From an uncultured Clostridia bacterium (GTDB lineage: Bacteria; Bacillota; Clostridia; Christensenellales; Aristaeellaceae): 64,000 bases of DNA. A program made the translations under genes and the position numbers. Of the stretch, positions 7,792 through 15,974 are shown piece after piece; positions within the stretch are counted from its first letter, which is position 1, and every line of letters starts with the position of its first letter. The stretch spans positions 62,001-126,000 of the forward strand of contig CAMVEB010000008.1 in assembly GCA_947166385.1 (NCBI GenBank), read 5' to 3'. The notes under the pieces are model-generated. The model was not told where the DNA came from and ran no database searches. It worked only from the letters and a program-made list of their open reading frames with translations.

Positions 7792-8946
7792 AGCTTCCAT
7801 TATTCCTTCTTCGCCCGCTTCTCCCGGATCTTCCGCAGGCGCCATTCCGCCTTGTGGTCGTCGTCCGCCTTGAAGGGAACCCGCGTTTCCGCCGTTTCCT
7901 CCGCGATCGCCTCTGTTATCCATGCCGCTTCCATCCGCTATGCCCGTGGACTCGCTGTCCAGCAGATCAATATCATTGAGCTTATGACCAACTATGCGCT
8001 GGGGCGCTGGATTGTTGAAGAACAGCAGAATGGTGAGGATCGGGCAAAGTATGGTGCCCGGGTGATCGACCGTCTTTCGGAAGCGTTGACGGAAGAATTT
8101 GGGCGTGGGTATTCGAGGGAAACTTTACGAAATGCGAGAAAGTTTTACCTGATATTTCAAGATCGAATTTCCCAAACGTTGTTTACAGAATTCGCAATCA
8201 GGAAATCCCAAACAATGTTTGGGAAATTGAAGGAATTGCCATTTACGTTGCCTTGGTCACATTATCTGATCCTGATGCGGATCAAGGATGAGAATGAGCG
8301 GAATTTCTATGAAATAGAAGCTGCAAAGAGTCAATGGAACGTCCGTCAGCTTCAGCGCCAATACTCCTCATCTCTGTATGAGCGGCTTCTTCTCAGTACC
8401 GATAAGGAAAAAGTGATGGAGCTTGCCACACAGGGGCTTGTGATTCAAAAACCGGCAGACATAGTGAAGGATCCTTTTGTGCTTGAATTCCTCGGCTTTC
8501 CGGCACAGGCTGTGTATTCCGAAACAGAATTGGAGACGCGTGTCCTGAATCATTTGCAGGAATTCATCATGGAGCTTGGCACAGGTTTCACATTTGTGGC
8601 TCGTCAGAGGCGGTTTGTTTTTGACGAGGACAATTACTATTGCGATTTGGTCATGTTCAATCGGCTGTTGCATTGCTTTGTGCTGTTTGACCTGAAGGTG
8701 AAGAAGCTTACGCACAAAGATCTTGGTCAAATGCAGATGTATGTGAACTATTATGACCGCTATGAGAAGACTGAGGATGAAAACCCTACAGTCGGTATCC
8801 TGCTCTGCAAGGATAAGAATGATGCCTTGGTGGAGCTTACCCTCCCGAAAGATGCAAATATCTATGCGGCGAAATATGAATTGTATCTGCCGGATAAAAA
8901 GCTGCTGCAGAAGAAACGGGAGCAGTGGCTGGCAGAGGAAGAGTGA
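7762..8946 (+). CDS. YhcG/DUF1016 PDDEXK nuclease family protein
   Basis: The conserved protein runs from about codon 51 (7912): VIHAASIRYARGLAVQQIN and the DUF1016 N-domain helix RDxxxKYGARVIDRLSEAL, RGYSRETLRNARKFYL. Then come the landmark LPWSHYLILMRI, the segment DPFVLEFLGFP, and the C-terminal nuclease: CDLVMF (metal Asp), FVLFDLKVKKLTHKDLGQMQMYVNYYDR (D-x-K in place of the usual E-x-K) and PTVGILLCKDKND. The C-terminus is complete. The first ~50 codons from ATG 7762 derive from neighbouring debris, so the original start is lost; translation from 7762 may use CGGAG upstream. Known relatives (YhcG, RpnA-like nucleases) are implicated in DNA cleavage or recombination; the role here is unknown. 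The linker before LPWSH carries palindromic repeats (8170-8224). Confidence 0.75.
   Translation: MNQIIYVFRISFHYSFFARFSRIFRRRHSALWSSSALKGTRVSAVSSAIASVIHAASIRYARGLAVQQINIIELMTNYALGRWIVEEQQNGEDRAKYGARVIDRLSEALTEEFGRGYSRETLRNARKFYLIFQDRISQTLFTEFAIRKSQTMFGKLKELPFTLPWSHYLILMRIKDENERNFYEIEAAKSQWNVRQLQRQYSSSLYERLLLSTDKEKVMELATQGLVIQKPADIVKDPFVLEFLGFPAQAVYSETELETRVLNHLQEFIMELGTGFTFVARQRRFVFDEDNYYCDLVMFNRLLHCFVLFDLKVKKLTHKDLGQMQMYVNYYDRYEKTEDENPTVGILLCKDKNDALVELTLPKDANIYAAKYELYLPDKKLLQKKREQWLAEEE
7800..7911 (-). pseudogene. Inverted gene fragment upstream of the YhcG nuclease
   Basis: On the minus strand one frame reads AETRVPFKADDDHKAEW then RLRKIREKRAKKE and stops at 7800-7802. The charged helical composition looks like a genuine protein end, whereas the same DNA read on the plus strand gives a Ser/Arg-rich run unlike any YhcG N-terminus. 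The natural reading is that a piece of another gene was inserted in inverse orientation between the deleted P-loop copy and the YhcG gene. No start codon is visible. Confidence 0.35.
8170..8224. repeat. Palindromic repeat pair inside the second YhcG gene
   Basis: TCCCAAAC-AAT-GTTTGGGA (8206-8224) is a perfect 8-bp-arm palindrome. A related, partly decayed copy starts 36 bp (12 codons) upstream: TCCCAAAC-GTT-GTTT (8170-8184). Both are in frame and encode SQT-L/M-F. Their place, in the variable linker just before the LPWSH motif, is the same as that of the unrelated-sequence palindromes at 678-773. Confidence 0.75.
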
Positions 8947-9007
8947 ACAATTCCGCAATCAGACAAAAAAATAATGCGTAACTCGCAATGTGAAGCCCCA
9001 AGTTCTC

Positions 9008-9212
9008 AAAAAGAAGCGGCGTTCCTGGCGGACGCCGCTTCCTTGAAAAGGGGATAGGGGTGGAGAAAAAACCACTTATCAGAACATTCCAACCGGGATC
9101 AGGAGAGAAACCCGGCGGGAATGGGGGTCGTCTTGATGCAGGAGCATCCTTTCTCCTGCTGACAGATGTATAATAACCCGGGTCCCTAAAATCAACTTAA
9201 AAACTCACCGTC
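9008..9212 (-). ncRNA. Candidate structured non-coding RNA, copy 1 (unidentified family)
   Basis: Read on the minus strand, this ~205-nt element starts near GACGGTGAGTTTTTAAGTTG (9212), contains a hairpin GCAGGAG...CTCCTGC at ~9139-9163, and ends with a perfect intrinsic terminator: AAGCGGCGT/ACGCCGCTT arms at 9014-9022 and 9032-9040, then a U run (AAAAA at 9008-9012 on the plus strand). A second copy, about 80% identical by eye, is at 17024-17219 in the same orientation. No gene follows on the minus strand, so it is not a leader of a neighbouring gene. I do not recognise a known RNA family. A short plus-strand ORF (MG-V/I-VLMQE...PFSC) is also shared and is the main alternative. Confidence 0.5.
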
Positions 9213-9581
9213 GATAACTATTTGTTTTCGCTTTTTTTATTTCCGTCAACTTTGCCGCTTTTCGCGGCCTGAACAACGTCCAGAAGATGACTTTCAGGCC
9301 TCGGAGATCATCGAAAAAATCCTGACCGCCTGAAATGCTTTGCAGGAAATGGTTTTGATGGTTTCTTCTGCTTCCTGGATGAGAAAAATCGCTGTGGCGG
9401 GTTGTTTTCACCTGAGGTATAATAGATAAGCTCAGGAAACAGGAAGCCTGATTTTCTACTTTGAATTTTCTTGTCTATCGGTATGGAAGAAAGTGAATCT
9501 GTAACCATATCGTGGATTCCGGACAGGACGTCGCAACAGGGAAAGTTCATATTATCAACAGACACAGAAAGGAAATGTACA
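9213..9581. other. Intergenic region before the secreted S41 gene
   Basis: This stretch holds no convincing gene. It contains two inverted repeats: GCCGC/GCGGC near 9254-9268, and GGCCTGAA (9266-9273) with TTCAGGCC (9293-9300). A TATAAT at 9418-9423 faces the S41 gene, though a good -35 box is not visible. A minus-strand frame of 68 codons (9205-9411) has no ribosome binding site and is probably not a gene. Confidence 0.4.
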
Positions 9582-11267
9582 ATGAAAAAACTGCTTTGCG
9601 TTCTTTTGGCGTTATCCTTGATTTTGTCCATGGGCACAGCCTTGGCGACAGAGATGCATGAAATCACCAGCAATGTATTCCCATTCTATGACGGCGGGGA
9701 AGAGCCGAGTGCAGAGCTGACGCTCTATTTCATGGACGGAGCGAATGACCTGCCTTACATGGAAGCCAATGATCTGTTGGCGTTGCTGACGAACGTCTAT
9801 CACAACACCGTGGACTTCTCGATGGCAGCAGACGGCCCTGTCGTGACCTATACCAGAATCAACAAGCTCTATGGTACGGATGTACCCCTGACAATTGATT
9901 TTGACAAAGACACTTTGACTTTTGCAGACTACAACCTGTTCGTCATGCGGGCAGATCAGTCCACGATGCTGGACATGACCAGCATCATCACGAGTGAAGG
10001 AGCGGAGCTGCTGCAAAAGGTTGGCACGGGTGTACTGGACCGCCGCGGAGACACGTTTGAAATTGATCTCGGTGCCTACGGAATCGACCTGATCGAACAG
10101 GACGGCCTTCACCTGATTCCAATGCAGACAATCTCTGATATCCTCATCTCTCCCACTTGGCTGGACACGCTCTTTTTCAACGGCCAATGCGTGATCAAGG
10201 CTGATGATATGTCCCATTCTCCATATAAGGAACTGTACTATTCAGCGCCCACAGGCGACCGCAGTGAAGCCCTTGCAGCGTTCGGTTACGCAGAGCTCTG
10301 CCTGATGCTGGATACCCTGTACGGCCTGAAGGAAGACCACAAGATCACAAGCTTTGATCAACTGTTCAAGGAAGTCGGATTCCAGGAACTTCTGAAGGGA
10401 ACAAGCGCGGTCGATGCCGACAAGGCGGTATACCGTCTGATTACCGAATATCTCGACGATGTTCACAGCAACTGGTATGATTTCTCTTATCTGACCGGCG
10501 AGATCGAATACTCAGCGCTCGGCACTTCCCGTGCACGTATCATAGACGTAAGGAAACGTTACAGGTCCGCGAGAGATAAGGCTTATCCCGACGGTGTCCC
10601 CGGCTATGAGGAAGTGGGCAATACCGCCTATATCACCTTTGACGAATTCAGCGCGCAGCTTACCGCGAATCCGTACTATGAGACGGAAAACACCATGGAG
10701 CTGGGGGATACCATCGGCCTGATCATGTATGCCCATGAGCAGATCACCCGTGAGAACAGCCCCATCGAGAACGTGGTTATTGACCTGAGCTGTAACGGTG
10801 GAGGCGATGCCAACGCCGCGGAGTTCCTTATCGCCTGGTTCCTGGGTGTAGGCTCCGTCGGCATGGAGGACGCCATGACCGGCGCAATGTGTGTTTCCAG
10901 CTATCGGGCTGACGTCAACCGCGACCATGTTTTTGACCAGAAGGACACACTGGGCGACAGACGGCTGTTCTGCCTGATTTCACCCGTCAGCTTCTCCAGT
11001 GGCAACCTGGTGCCCTGTATGTTTAAGGAATCCGGTGTCGTGACCCTGCTGGGCCGCAACTCCGCGGGCGGCGCCTGCGTCATTCAGCCCATCTCCAGTG
11101 CCTGGGGCACATCATTCCGGATCTCCAGCCCCCGCCGTCTGTCCTTCATGAAGAACGGCTCCTTCTATGATATCGACCGCGGCGCAGCACCGGACTTCAT
11201 CCTCACCAATGCCGATATTTACTATAACCGCGAAGCCCTGAACGCTTATATCAACAGCCTGCCGTAA
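9582..11267 (+). CDS. Secreted S41 family peptidase homologue
   Basis: 561 aa from the ATG at 9582, preceded by AAAGGAAA; the frame is open upstream to 9471 but without a start signal. Residues 1-22 are a signal peptide (MKKLLCVLLALSLILSMG, then TALA) with a likely cleavage after ALA. The C-terminal half is the S41 core: VVIDLSCNGGGDANAAEFL (substrate-loop, with CNGGG for the usual RGNGGG), CLISPVSFSSGNLVPCMF (candidate catalytic Ser in SFSSGN), then LLGRNSAGGACV. The N-terminal ~300 residues hold family-typical beta and helical elements but no recognisable PDZ domain. It is probably cell-surface or extracellular and of unknown substrate. It is not in an operon with the cytoplasmic S41 homologue at 6293. 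Confidence 0.85.
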   Translation: MKKLLCVLLALSLILSMGTALATEMHEITSNVFPFYDGGEEPSAELTLYFMDGANDLPYMEANDLLALLTNVYHNTVDFSMAADGPVVTYTRINKLYGTDVPLTIDFDKDTLTFADYNLFVMRADQSTMLDMTSIITSEGAELLQKVGTGVLDRRGDTFEIDLGAYGIDLIEQDGLHLIPMQTISDILISPTWLDTLFFNGQCVIKADDMSHSPYKELYYSAPTGDRSEALAAFGYAELCLMLDTLYGLKEDHKITSFDQLFKEVGFQELLKGTSAVDADKAVYRLITEYLDDVHSNWYDFSYLTGEIEYSALGTSRARIIDVRKRYRSARDKAYPDGVPGYEEVGNTAYITFDEFSAQLTANPYYETENTMELGDTIGLIMYAHEQITRENSPIENVVIDLSCNGGGDANAAEFLIAWFLGVGSVGMEDAMTGAMCVSSYRADVNRDHVFDQKDTLGDRRLFCLISPVSFSSGNLVPCMFKESGVVTLLGRNSAGGACVIQPISSAWGTSFRISSPRRLSFMKNGSFYDIDRGAAPDFILTNADIYYNREALNAYINSLP

Positions 11268-11337
11268 CCATCGTCGAACAGGAGAAACCATGGAATGATG
11301 ACTTTGGAGAGATTATCTGCGGAGGAAGATCAGAACA

Positions 11338-12777
11338 ATGCTTCCTGAAACACGAGTTGCTTTCCGGACGGAGAATACGATCCTCCAGCGTGTATTTGAT
11401 GCCGCGGAAGAAAAATGCCGGCAGAATCTGAGGGACTTCGGCGGCAGAACGGTCCTGGTCGAAGGCGGAGGCTATGAGAAAATCTGGTTGGAAACGCAGC
11501 CAATGGGCGGGGAAATGTATGCGCTGCGGAACCCGGAGGCGGCGTTGAACAATTGCCTGATGTTTATGGAACACCAGCGGGCAGACGGGCGCCTGCCGGG
11601 ATCCATTCACTGTTCAGACGGAAGAATTGAACCGCAGTTCAACAAATATCAGGGTTTCTGTTTCCCGTTTCATGCGCTGAACCTGTACTGGCTGTTCGGA
11701 AGGGACGAAGCATATCTGAACCATCTGAAGGACGTACTGATCCGTTTTGATGCATGCCTGTGGCGAACACGCCATCTGACAGGTAATGGGATCCTGTCCT
11801 CCTTCTGCGTATATGACACCGGGGAGGATCTGGCATTGCGCTACGGAGATGCTCCCTGCTACTGGGAAGAGGACACGCCTCCGGAAGGATATCAGGTTGT
11901 TCCGATGGCCAGCATGGACGTAACCAGCTGGAGTTACGCGTGCCGGCATACAGTTGCGGAGATATGCCGGATTCAGAGGGATCCTGCCACGGAGGAATGG
12001 GCGAGGATAGCGTCCGAGGTAACAGACGCGTTACGGAAGCATCTGTGGAACCGGAAACGCGGTGCGCTGTATGACCGGGACAGGCAGGGGAAGACGATTG
12101 ATATCCTGTGCCACAACACGCTCAGATGCATGTATTGGGGAAGTATTTCACAATCTATGGCGAACCGTTTTGTGAAAGATCATCTGCTGAATCCCGCTGA
12201 GTTCTGGACGAGGCTCCCATTGCCCAGTGTGGCGGCCAATGATCCTGCTTTCCGGAACGCGCCGGAGAATAACTGGAGCGGACAGCCGGAAGGCCTGACG
12301 TACCAGCGGGCAATCACCGCACTGGAAAACTATGGGTATTGCCCGATTGTAACAGCACTGGGAAGCAGGCTGATCCATGCTGTCTATGAAAGCGGGTGCA
12401 GATTCACCCAGCAGTATGATCCGTTCACAGGAAAGCCGTCCCTTGTCTGCGCTGCGACGCATCAGCTGATTGAGGAGAACAGTCGGGATACGATCCAGGA
12501 TGATTACGGCCCGACAATGCTGGCCTGCCTGGAGTATATTGCCCATCACTATGGTATTCATCCGCATATGGGAACAGTCTGGTTCAGTCTGGGTTCAGGA
12601 AGTTCATATGAATATGAAGCTGAATGCTATGGACATCAATACAGGATTCTGAGCAATGGTCAAAAAGCGGAAATACAGGTTGATGGGAAAGCTGTTGGAA
12701 CGTGGAAATGCGGCATACGCATCATTGCGCAGGAAACAGGGCAGGTGGTCAGAATGGAAAATATAGAGAGTGAATGA
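11338..12777 (+). CDS. Six-hairpin (alpha/alpha)6 glycosidase-like protein
   Basis: 479 aa, no signal peptide. The pattern is that of (alpha/alpha)6-barrel glycosidases of the GH63/mannosylglycerate-hydrolase-like type: MASMDVTSWSYACRHTVAEI, HLWNRKRGALYDRD, and the C-terminal LPLPSVAANDPAF followed by NNWSGQPEGLTYQR and ENYGYCPIVTALG. These correspond to the family's substrate-loop region (typically N-Y-W-R-G-P-x-W), here altered to N-N-W-S-G-Q-P. DDYGPTMLACLEYI near the end would carry the second catalytic region. GGAGGAAG precedes the ATG. The stop overlaps the start of the next GNAT gene by 4 bp. The substrate is unknown; an intracellular oligosaccharide is plausible. Confidence 0.65.
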   Translation: MLPETRVAFRTENTILQRVFDAAEEKCRQNLRDFGGRTVLVEGGGYEKIWLETQPMGGEMYALRNPEAALNNCLMFMEHQRADGRLPGSIHCSDGRIEPQFNKYQGFCFPFHALNLYWLFGRDEAYLNHLKDVLIRFDACLWRTRHLTGNGILSSFCVYDTGEDLALRYGDAPCYWEEDTPPEGYQVVPMASMDVTSWSYACRHTVAEICRIQRDPATEEWARIASEVTDALRKHLWNRKRGALYDRDRQGKTIDILCHNTLRCMYWGSISQSMANRFVKDHLLNPAEFWTRLPLPSVAANDPAFRNAPENNWSGQPEGLTYQRAITALENYGYCPIVTALGSRLIHAVYESGCRFTQQYDPFTGKPSLVCAATHQLIEENSRDTIQDDYGPTMLACLEYIAHHYGIHPHMGTVWFSLGSGSSYEYEAECYGHQYRILSNGQKAEIQVDGKAVGTWKCGIRIIAQETGQVVRMENIESE

Positions 12778-13532
12778 TCCGGATATGGCAGAACAGATGG
12801 ATGAACAGTTCCCGGAAGGCATGTTCCGGTTTGAGAATCATAATGGGTGAAAACAGCATGGAGCTGACGGGCATTGATTACCTTGGCATTGACCGTGTTT
12901 TGAAGCGCGGCACCGGAAAAGTGATGGAGCAGCACGATGCCGCACTGCTGGCTCACGACAGCATCAGCGGCGCATACATGCTGGGCTGCGAGGACGCCGC
13001 GCTGGGCGCAGATATTCTGCGGCGGAGGCTGGGCGGGGATTGCCGTCTGCTTATGGTATCCGATCACAGCCTCGGGCTGAAAACCTTTGCCCAATATGGC
13101 TTTGAGGGCATGATGGAGTGTTACCAGGCGGCATATTCAGGCTGTATGCCGGAGCTGACAGGCCGTCTTGCTATGAGGGAAGCGGAAGAAGCAGATCTTC
13201 CGGTGCTGACTGCCACATATGATCTGGTGAGTGCGGAAGAGCTGCGGCTCATTGTGAAGCGCAGGAAGCTCACGCTCGGTTATGAAGGCGACAGGCTGTC
13301 ATGCTTTATGGGAGAGCACCTGGAAGGCAGCATGGGTCTGCTGTATGTCTTCCCGGAATTCCGGCGCAAAGGGTATGCAACGGAGCTTGAAAAGGCGATG
13401 ATCGCAAAGACGCTTCGGGAGGGGTATACTCCCTTCTGTCAGATTGAGAAGAACAACAGTGCTTCTATGGCGCTGCAAAGGAAGCTCGGCCTGGCTATAT
13501 CCGACCGACTGATCTGCTGGATGTGGAAATGA
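12774..13532 (+). CDS. GNAT family acetyltransferase
   Basis: 252 aa. The C-terminal GNAT domain shows LLYVFPEFRRKGYATELEKAM (acetyl-CoA loop R-R-K-G-Y-A) and NNSASMALQRKLGL. The N-terminal ~120 residues (DYLGIDRVLKRGTGKVMEQHDAALL) form a second, ligand-binding-type half often seen in two-lobed GNATs. The annotated ATG overlaps the stop of the glycosidase-like gene (ATGA), suggesting translational coupling; internal ATGs at 12843 or 12858 are alternatives, since the first ~23 residues look unlike a GNAT N-terminus. Substrate unknown. Confidence 0.75.
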   Translation: MIRIWQNRWMNSSRKACSGLRIIMGENSMELTGIDYLGIDRVLKRGTGKVMEQHDAALLAHDSISGAYMLGCEDAALGADILRRRLGGDCRLLMVSDHSLGLKTFAQYGFEGMMECYQAAYSGCMPELTGRLAMREAEEADLPVLTATYDLVSAEELRLIVKRRKLTLGYEGDRLSCFMGEHLEGSMGLLYVFPEFRRKGYATELEKAMIAKTLREGYTPFCQIEKNNSASMALQRKLGLAISDRLICWMWK

Positions 13533-13592
13533 ACTCCGGGAATTGGATGAAGCGGAAAAAAGGAGCCTGTATTAGATGATGAAAGTCCTCTC

Positions 13593-13772
13593 ATGATGAA
13601 GGAACAACTAATGCAGTTCAAACGCATCAATCATGAAAACAGGACGAAACCAACGATTTCGCTTCGTATTTCTCCAGCCATCCTGAAAAAAGCAAAGCAA
13701 TACGGAAAGGGTTATACCGGACTCCTCAGCGAAGCAATCGATGACGAGGGATTGGTGCGTAAATGTATTTGA
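13593..13772 (+). CDS. BrnA-like antitoxin, possibly degenerate
   Basis: 59 aa. RTKPTISLRISPAILKKAK followed by QYGKGYTGLLSEAIDDE and GLVRKCI matches the C-terminal dimerisation/DNA-binding part of BrnA (KxxxSLRIxxxxLxxxKxxGxGYTGxLSRxL). The usual Ser-Arg-Leu-Leu is changed to SEAI, so it may be decaying. No BrnT-type ribonuclease toxin is visible upstream or downstream, making it an orphan. The start overlaps a very short frame (13576-13596, MMKVLS) that has the better ribosome binding site (AAAGGAG), which suggests a frameshifted original N-terminus. Confidence 0.55.
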   Translation: MMKEQLMQFKRINHENRTKPTISLRISPAILKKAKQYGKGYTGLLSEAIDDEGLVRKCI

Positions 13773-13852
13773 ATCACACCTGCTGTGCTATGAGAATTCT
13801 CCGCCTACGCGGACGACGTGGATGAGGATTTTCCCGAACTGAACAGACAACG

Positions 13853-13884
13853 GGGGCGCCGCATTTGCGGCGCCCCGGCTTTTC
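13853..13884 (+). terminator. Rho-independent terminator
   Basis: GGGGCGCCGC (13853-13862) and GCGGCGCCCC (13867-13876) form a 10-bp GC stem with loop ATTT, followed by GGCTTTTC. It separates the antitoxin-like gene from the convergent diguanylate cyclase. Confidence 0.8.
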
Positions 13885-13960
13885 TCTGCTCATCCAAACA
13901 TTTCATTGAGATTTCAGGAATCCTCGGTATGTCTTTTCTGGAAAGAAAGGCAGAATGCAT

Positions 13961-15325
13961 TTATTCCTTCAGATCATTCGTATAGATGCAGCATCCGTTT
14001 CGCCCGCTTTCTTTTACGCGATACAGAGCGGTATCAGCCTGTCGGAACATTTCGTTTGGATCATTTCCTTCCGGATTATAGGAAACGCCCACACTCATCG
14101 AAATCGGCGGCAGCCCGTCCGATCCGTCACTCAGATCCTGATTGATCCGTGCCACTTTTTGCTCGATCAGTTTGTCCGGTTCCTGGCCGATATGCATCAT
14201 GAATACCACAAACTCGTCTCCACCGATACGGCAGATATAGTCGTCCGAGCGGAAGTTTCTTTTCAGTGCGGCCGCGATTTTCTGCAGTACCCGATCACCT
14301 GTTTCATGACCAAACTGATCATTGACGCTCTTGAAAACATCGGCGTCAAACAGAAGCATCGCCGTTGTCTTCATATCCAGGCTGGATCGGATCAGATCAT
14401 ATCCCGCGCGGTTATACGCGCCAGTCAGTTCGTCATGAGACGCCTTGTAGTTCAGGCTCGCGATGCTCTTCTTATAAGCGTTGTACATCGTATTATAGGT
14501 TCCGGCCAGGTAACGGAATTCCGTCGCGCCGACAATCGGGATTTTCTGGTCCATTTTTATATGATCAACCGCCCGCAGAACCGGGTTGACGCCCAGGTGC
14601 GTCGTTACCCACATCATCATCAGAACAGCCAGCGTCTGGATCACGACAAGAACCAGCATCCAGATCAGATCATGATAAGCGCGGTCTTCCATCGCCTGCT
14701 GGTTCCCGTGCATGCCGTTTTTCAGTTCTGCCAGGCATTCCGCCATATTGCCGCGAATCCGGTCTTTCTGCTCATAATAACCCGCGTCATGCACCAGCTG
14801 TCGCGCGATCTCCATTTTTTCTTCCGTGTTTAACGCGCTGTCTGCTTCGCTGAGCGATATCTTTTTTACCTCTTCCGGGATATCGTTATCACCCAGCGCC
14901 TCGAGCATCAGCCGCATCGCATAGTATTCCCGGTCCATCAGAGCGACGGATTCGGCCATGCTTTCCCGCAGCTTTTTCAGCGCCTGGGAACCCGGCATCT
15001 CTCTTTCCAGAACGGCAAGGGCCCTGTCACGGCGGCGTGTCACATTCGCTTCCGTGAAATAATTCTCCATATGTTTCCGATCGCCCATGACCGTAAAGCA
15101 CTGAACTTCTTCGGTCAGACAGTCTGACGCGCTCATCAGGTTAGAGGCTGCCTCTGTCAGTGCGATATAATTATCTGTGGACTTCTCCATTGCCCTGAAG
15201 CTCCGAAACGCCCGAATCCCGGTAATCAGAAGCCCCACTGCGATGATCACTGAGATGATGACCATCAGCATGGACGTGGTTTTCAGAGAAATCCCTTTTT
15301 CCCTGGTCTCCTTCAGTACCTGCAT
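13961..15325 (-). CDS. Membrane diguanylate cyclase (GGDEF)
   Basis: 454 aa. Transmembrane helices at ~18-36 and ~220-240 enclose an extracytoplasmic helical sensor of ~180 residues; a HAMP-like linker leads to a GGDEF domain at ~290-450. The catalytic motif is intact (RIGGDEF, GGDEF at 368-372), with DELTGAYNRAGYD at the domain start. The inhibitory I-site R-x-x-D is present as R359-S-D-D362, five residues before GGDEF, so product inhibition by c-di-GMP is expected. It makes c-di-GMP from two GTP at the inner face of the membrane. It is monocistronic and divergent from the bacteriocin-like gene. It is one of five c-di-GMP turnover proteins in the window. Confidence 0.92.
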   Translation of the reverse strand: MQVLKETREKGISLKTTSMLMVIISVIIAVGLLITGIRAFRSFRAMEKSTDNYIALTEAASNLMSASDCLTEEVQCFTVMGDRKHMENYFTEANVTRRRDRALAVLEREMPGSQALKKLRESMAESVALMDREYYAMRLMLEALGDNDIPEEVKKISLSEADSALNTEEKMEIARQLVHDAGYYEQKDRIRGNMAECLAELKNGMHGNQQAMEDRAYHDLIWMLVLVVIQTLAVLMMMWVTTHLGVNPVLRAVDHIKMDQKIPIVGATEFRYLAGTYNTMYNAYKKSIASLNYKASHDELTGAYNRAGYDLIRSSLDMKTTAMLLFDADVFKSVNDQFGHETGDRVLQKIAAALKRNFRSDDYICRIGGDEFVVFMMHIGQEPDKLIEQKVARINQDLSDGSDGLPPISMSVGVSYNPEGNDPNEMFRQADTALYRVKESGRNGCCIYTNDLKE

Positions 15326-15559
15326 TGATTTATGCCTCCGGCGTCCGCTGTGTCATGAATCTGTTCATTCCTGCTCGTTTCACGAAAGCAGTCTTTAAGA
15401 TGAATCATGTCTTTCACCTTGTTGTCTATATTCTTTCCACAATCTTGATAATATACATGAATTACTAAAAAATGTCAATCTGCATGAAACTGCAGGACCA
15501 TCCGCAGGAACTGCAAAAAGCGTTTAAAGCAGCGGGAAAGAGGGGGTTTTCCTCCCATT

Positions 15560-15796
15560 ATGATGAAGGAAATGGAAATGGTGAACGGCGGCGATACGTT
15601 GGATCATGTGGCAAGGGCGCTCATGGGCGTGACGGTTGGAGCCATGGTCGGATCCGCGGCCGGCTTTGTCGCCGGTGCACCGGGCTGTGTGATCGGAATG
15701 GGCGTAGGAGCAGTCGGCGGCGGCGTATCCTGCGGAATTCTCGGTATAAGCAAGGTCAAGAACTGGGTCCGGCAGTACCTCCCCACAAAAAAGTAA
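15560..15796 (+). CDS. Double-glycine leader, Gly-rich class II bacteriocin-like peptide
   Basis: 78 codons. The N-terminus MMKEMEMVNGGD is a double-glycine leader end (E-M-x-x-V-x-G-G), cut after GG by C39-peptidase ABC exporters. The predicted ~67-residue product is hydrophobic and Gly/Ala rich (GVTVGAMVGSAAGFVAGAPG, then CVIGMGVGAVGGGVSCGILG), with many G-x-x-x-G helix-packing motifs and two Cys, like Blp-type two-peptide bacteriocins. The leader is unusually short (11 aa) and no good ribosome binding site is seen. A frame from ATG 15472 (MSICMKLQDHPQELQKAFKA) runs just upstream in another frame and could be the original leader displaced by a frameshift. No exporter or immunity gene is recognised in the window. 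Confidence 0.6.
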   Translation: MMKEMEMVNGGDTLDHVARALMGVTVGAMVGSAAGFVAGAPGCVIGMGVGAVGGGVSCGILGISKVKNWVRQYLPTKK

Positions 15797-15841
15797 GCCC
15801 AACCCCTCAGAGGAAAGGGGACAACCCATGGAATGACCTCA

Positions 15842-15864
15842 CCGGCGGCTTCGGCCGCCTTTTT
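15842..15864 (+). terminator. Rho-independent terminator after the bacteriocin-like gene
   Basis: GGCGGC (15844-15849), tetraloop TTCG, GCCGCC (15854-15859) and TTTTT form a compact intrinsic terminator 46 bp after the peptide gene, indicating that it is transcribed separately from the gene at 15975. Confidence 0.8.
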
Positions 15865-15974
15865 CTGGATTTCCAATATTTACCATTTCTTCGATGGGGA
15901 CTTTTCCCCGCATCCAAAAATTATAATGGGATTATCGGAGGAAATCCTACACCACCAGAAACGGAGGAAAGAAC

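Noticed and set aside
9205-9411. 68-codon minus-strand ORF upstream of the ncRNA candidate
   Set aside because: No ribosome binding site, no motif, and it ends within the repeated element.
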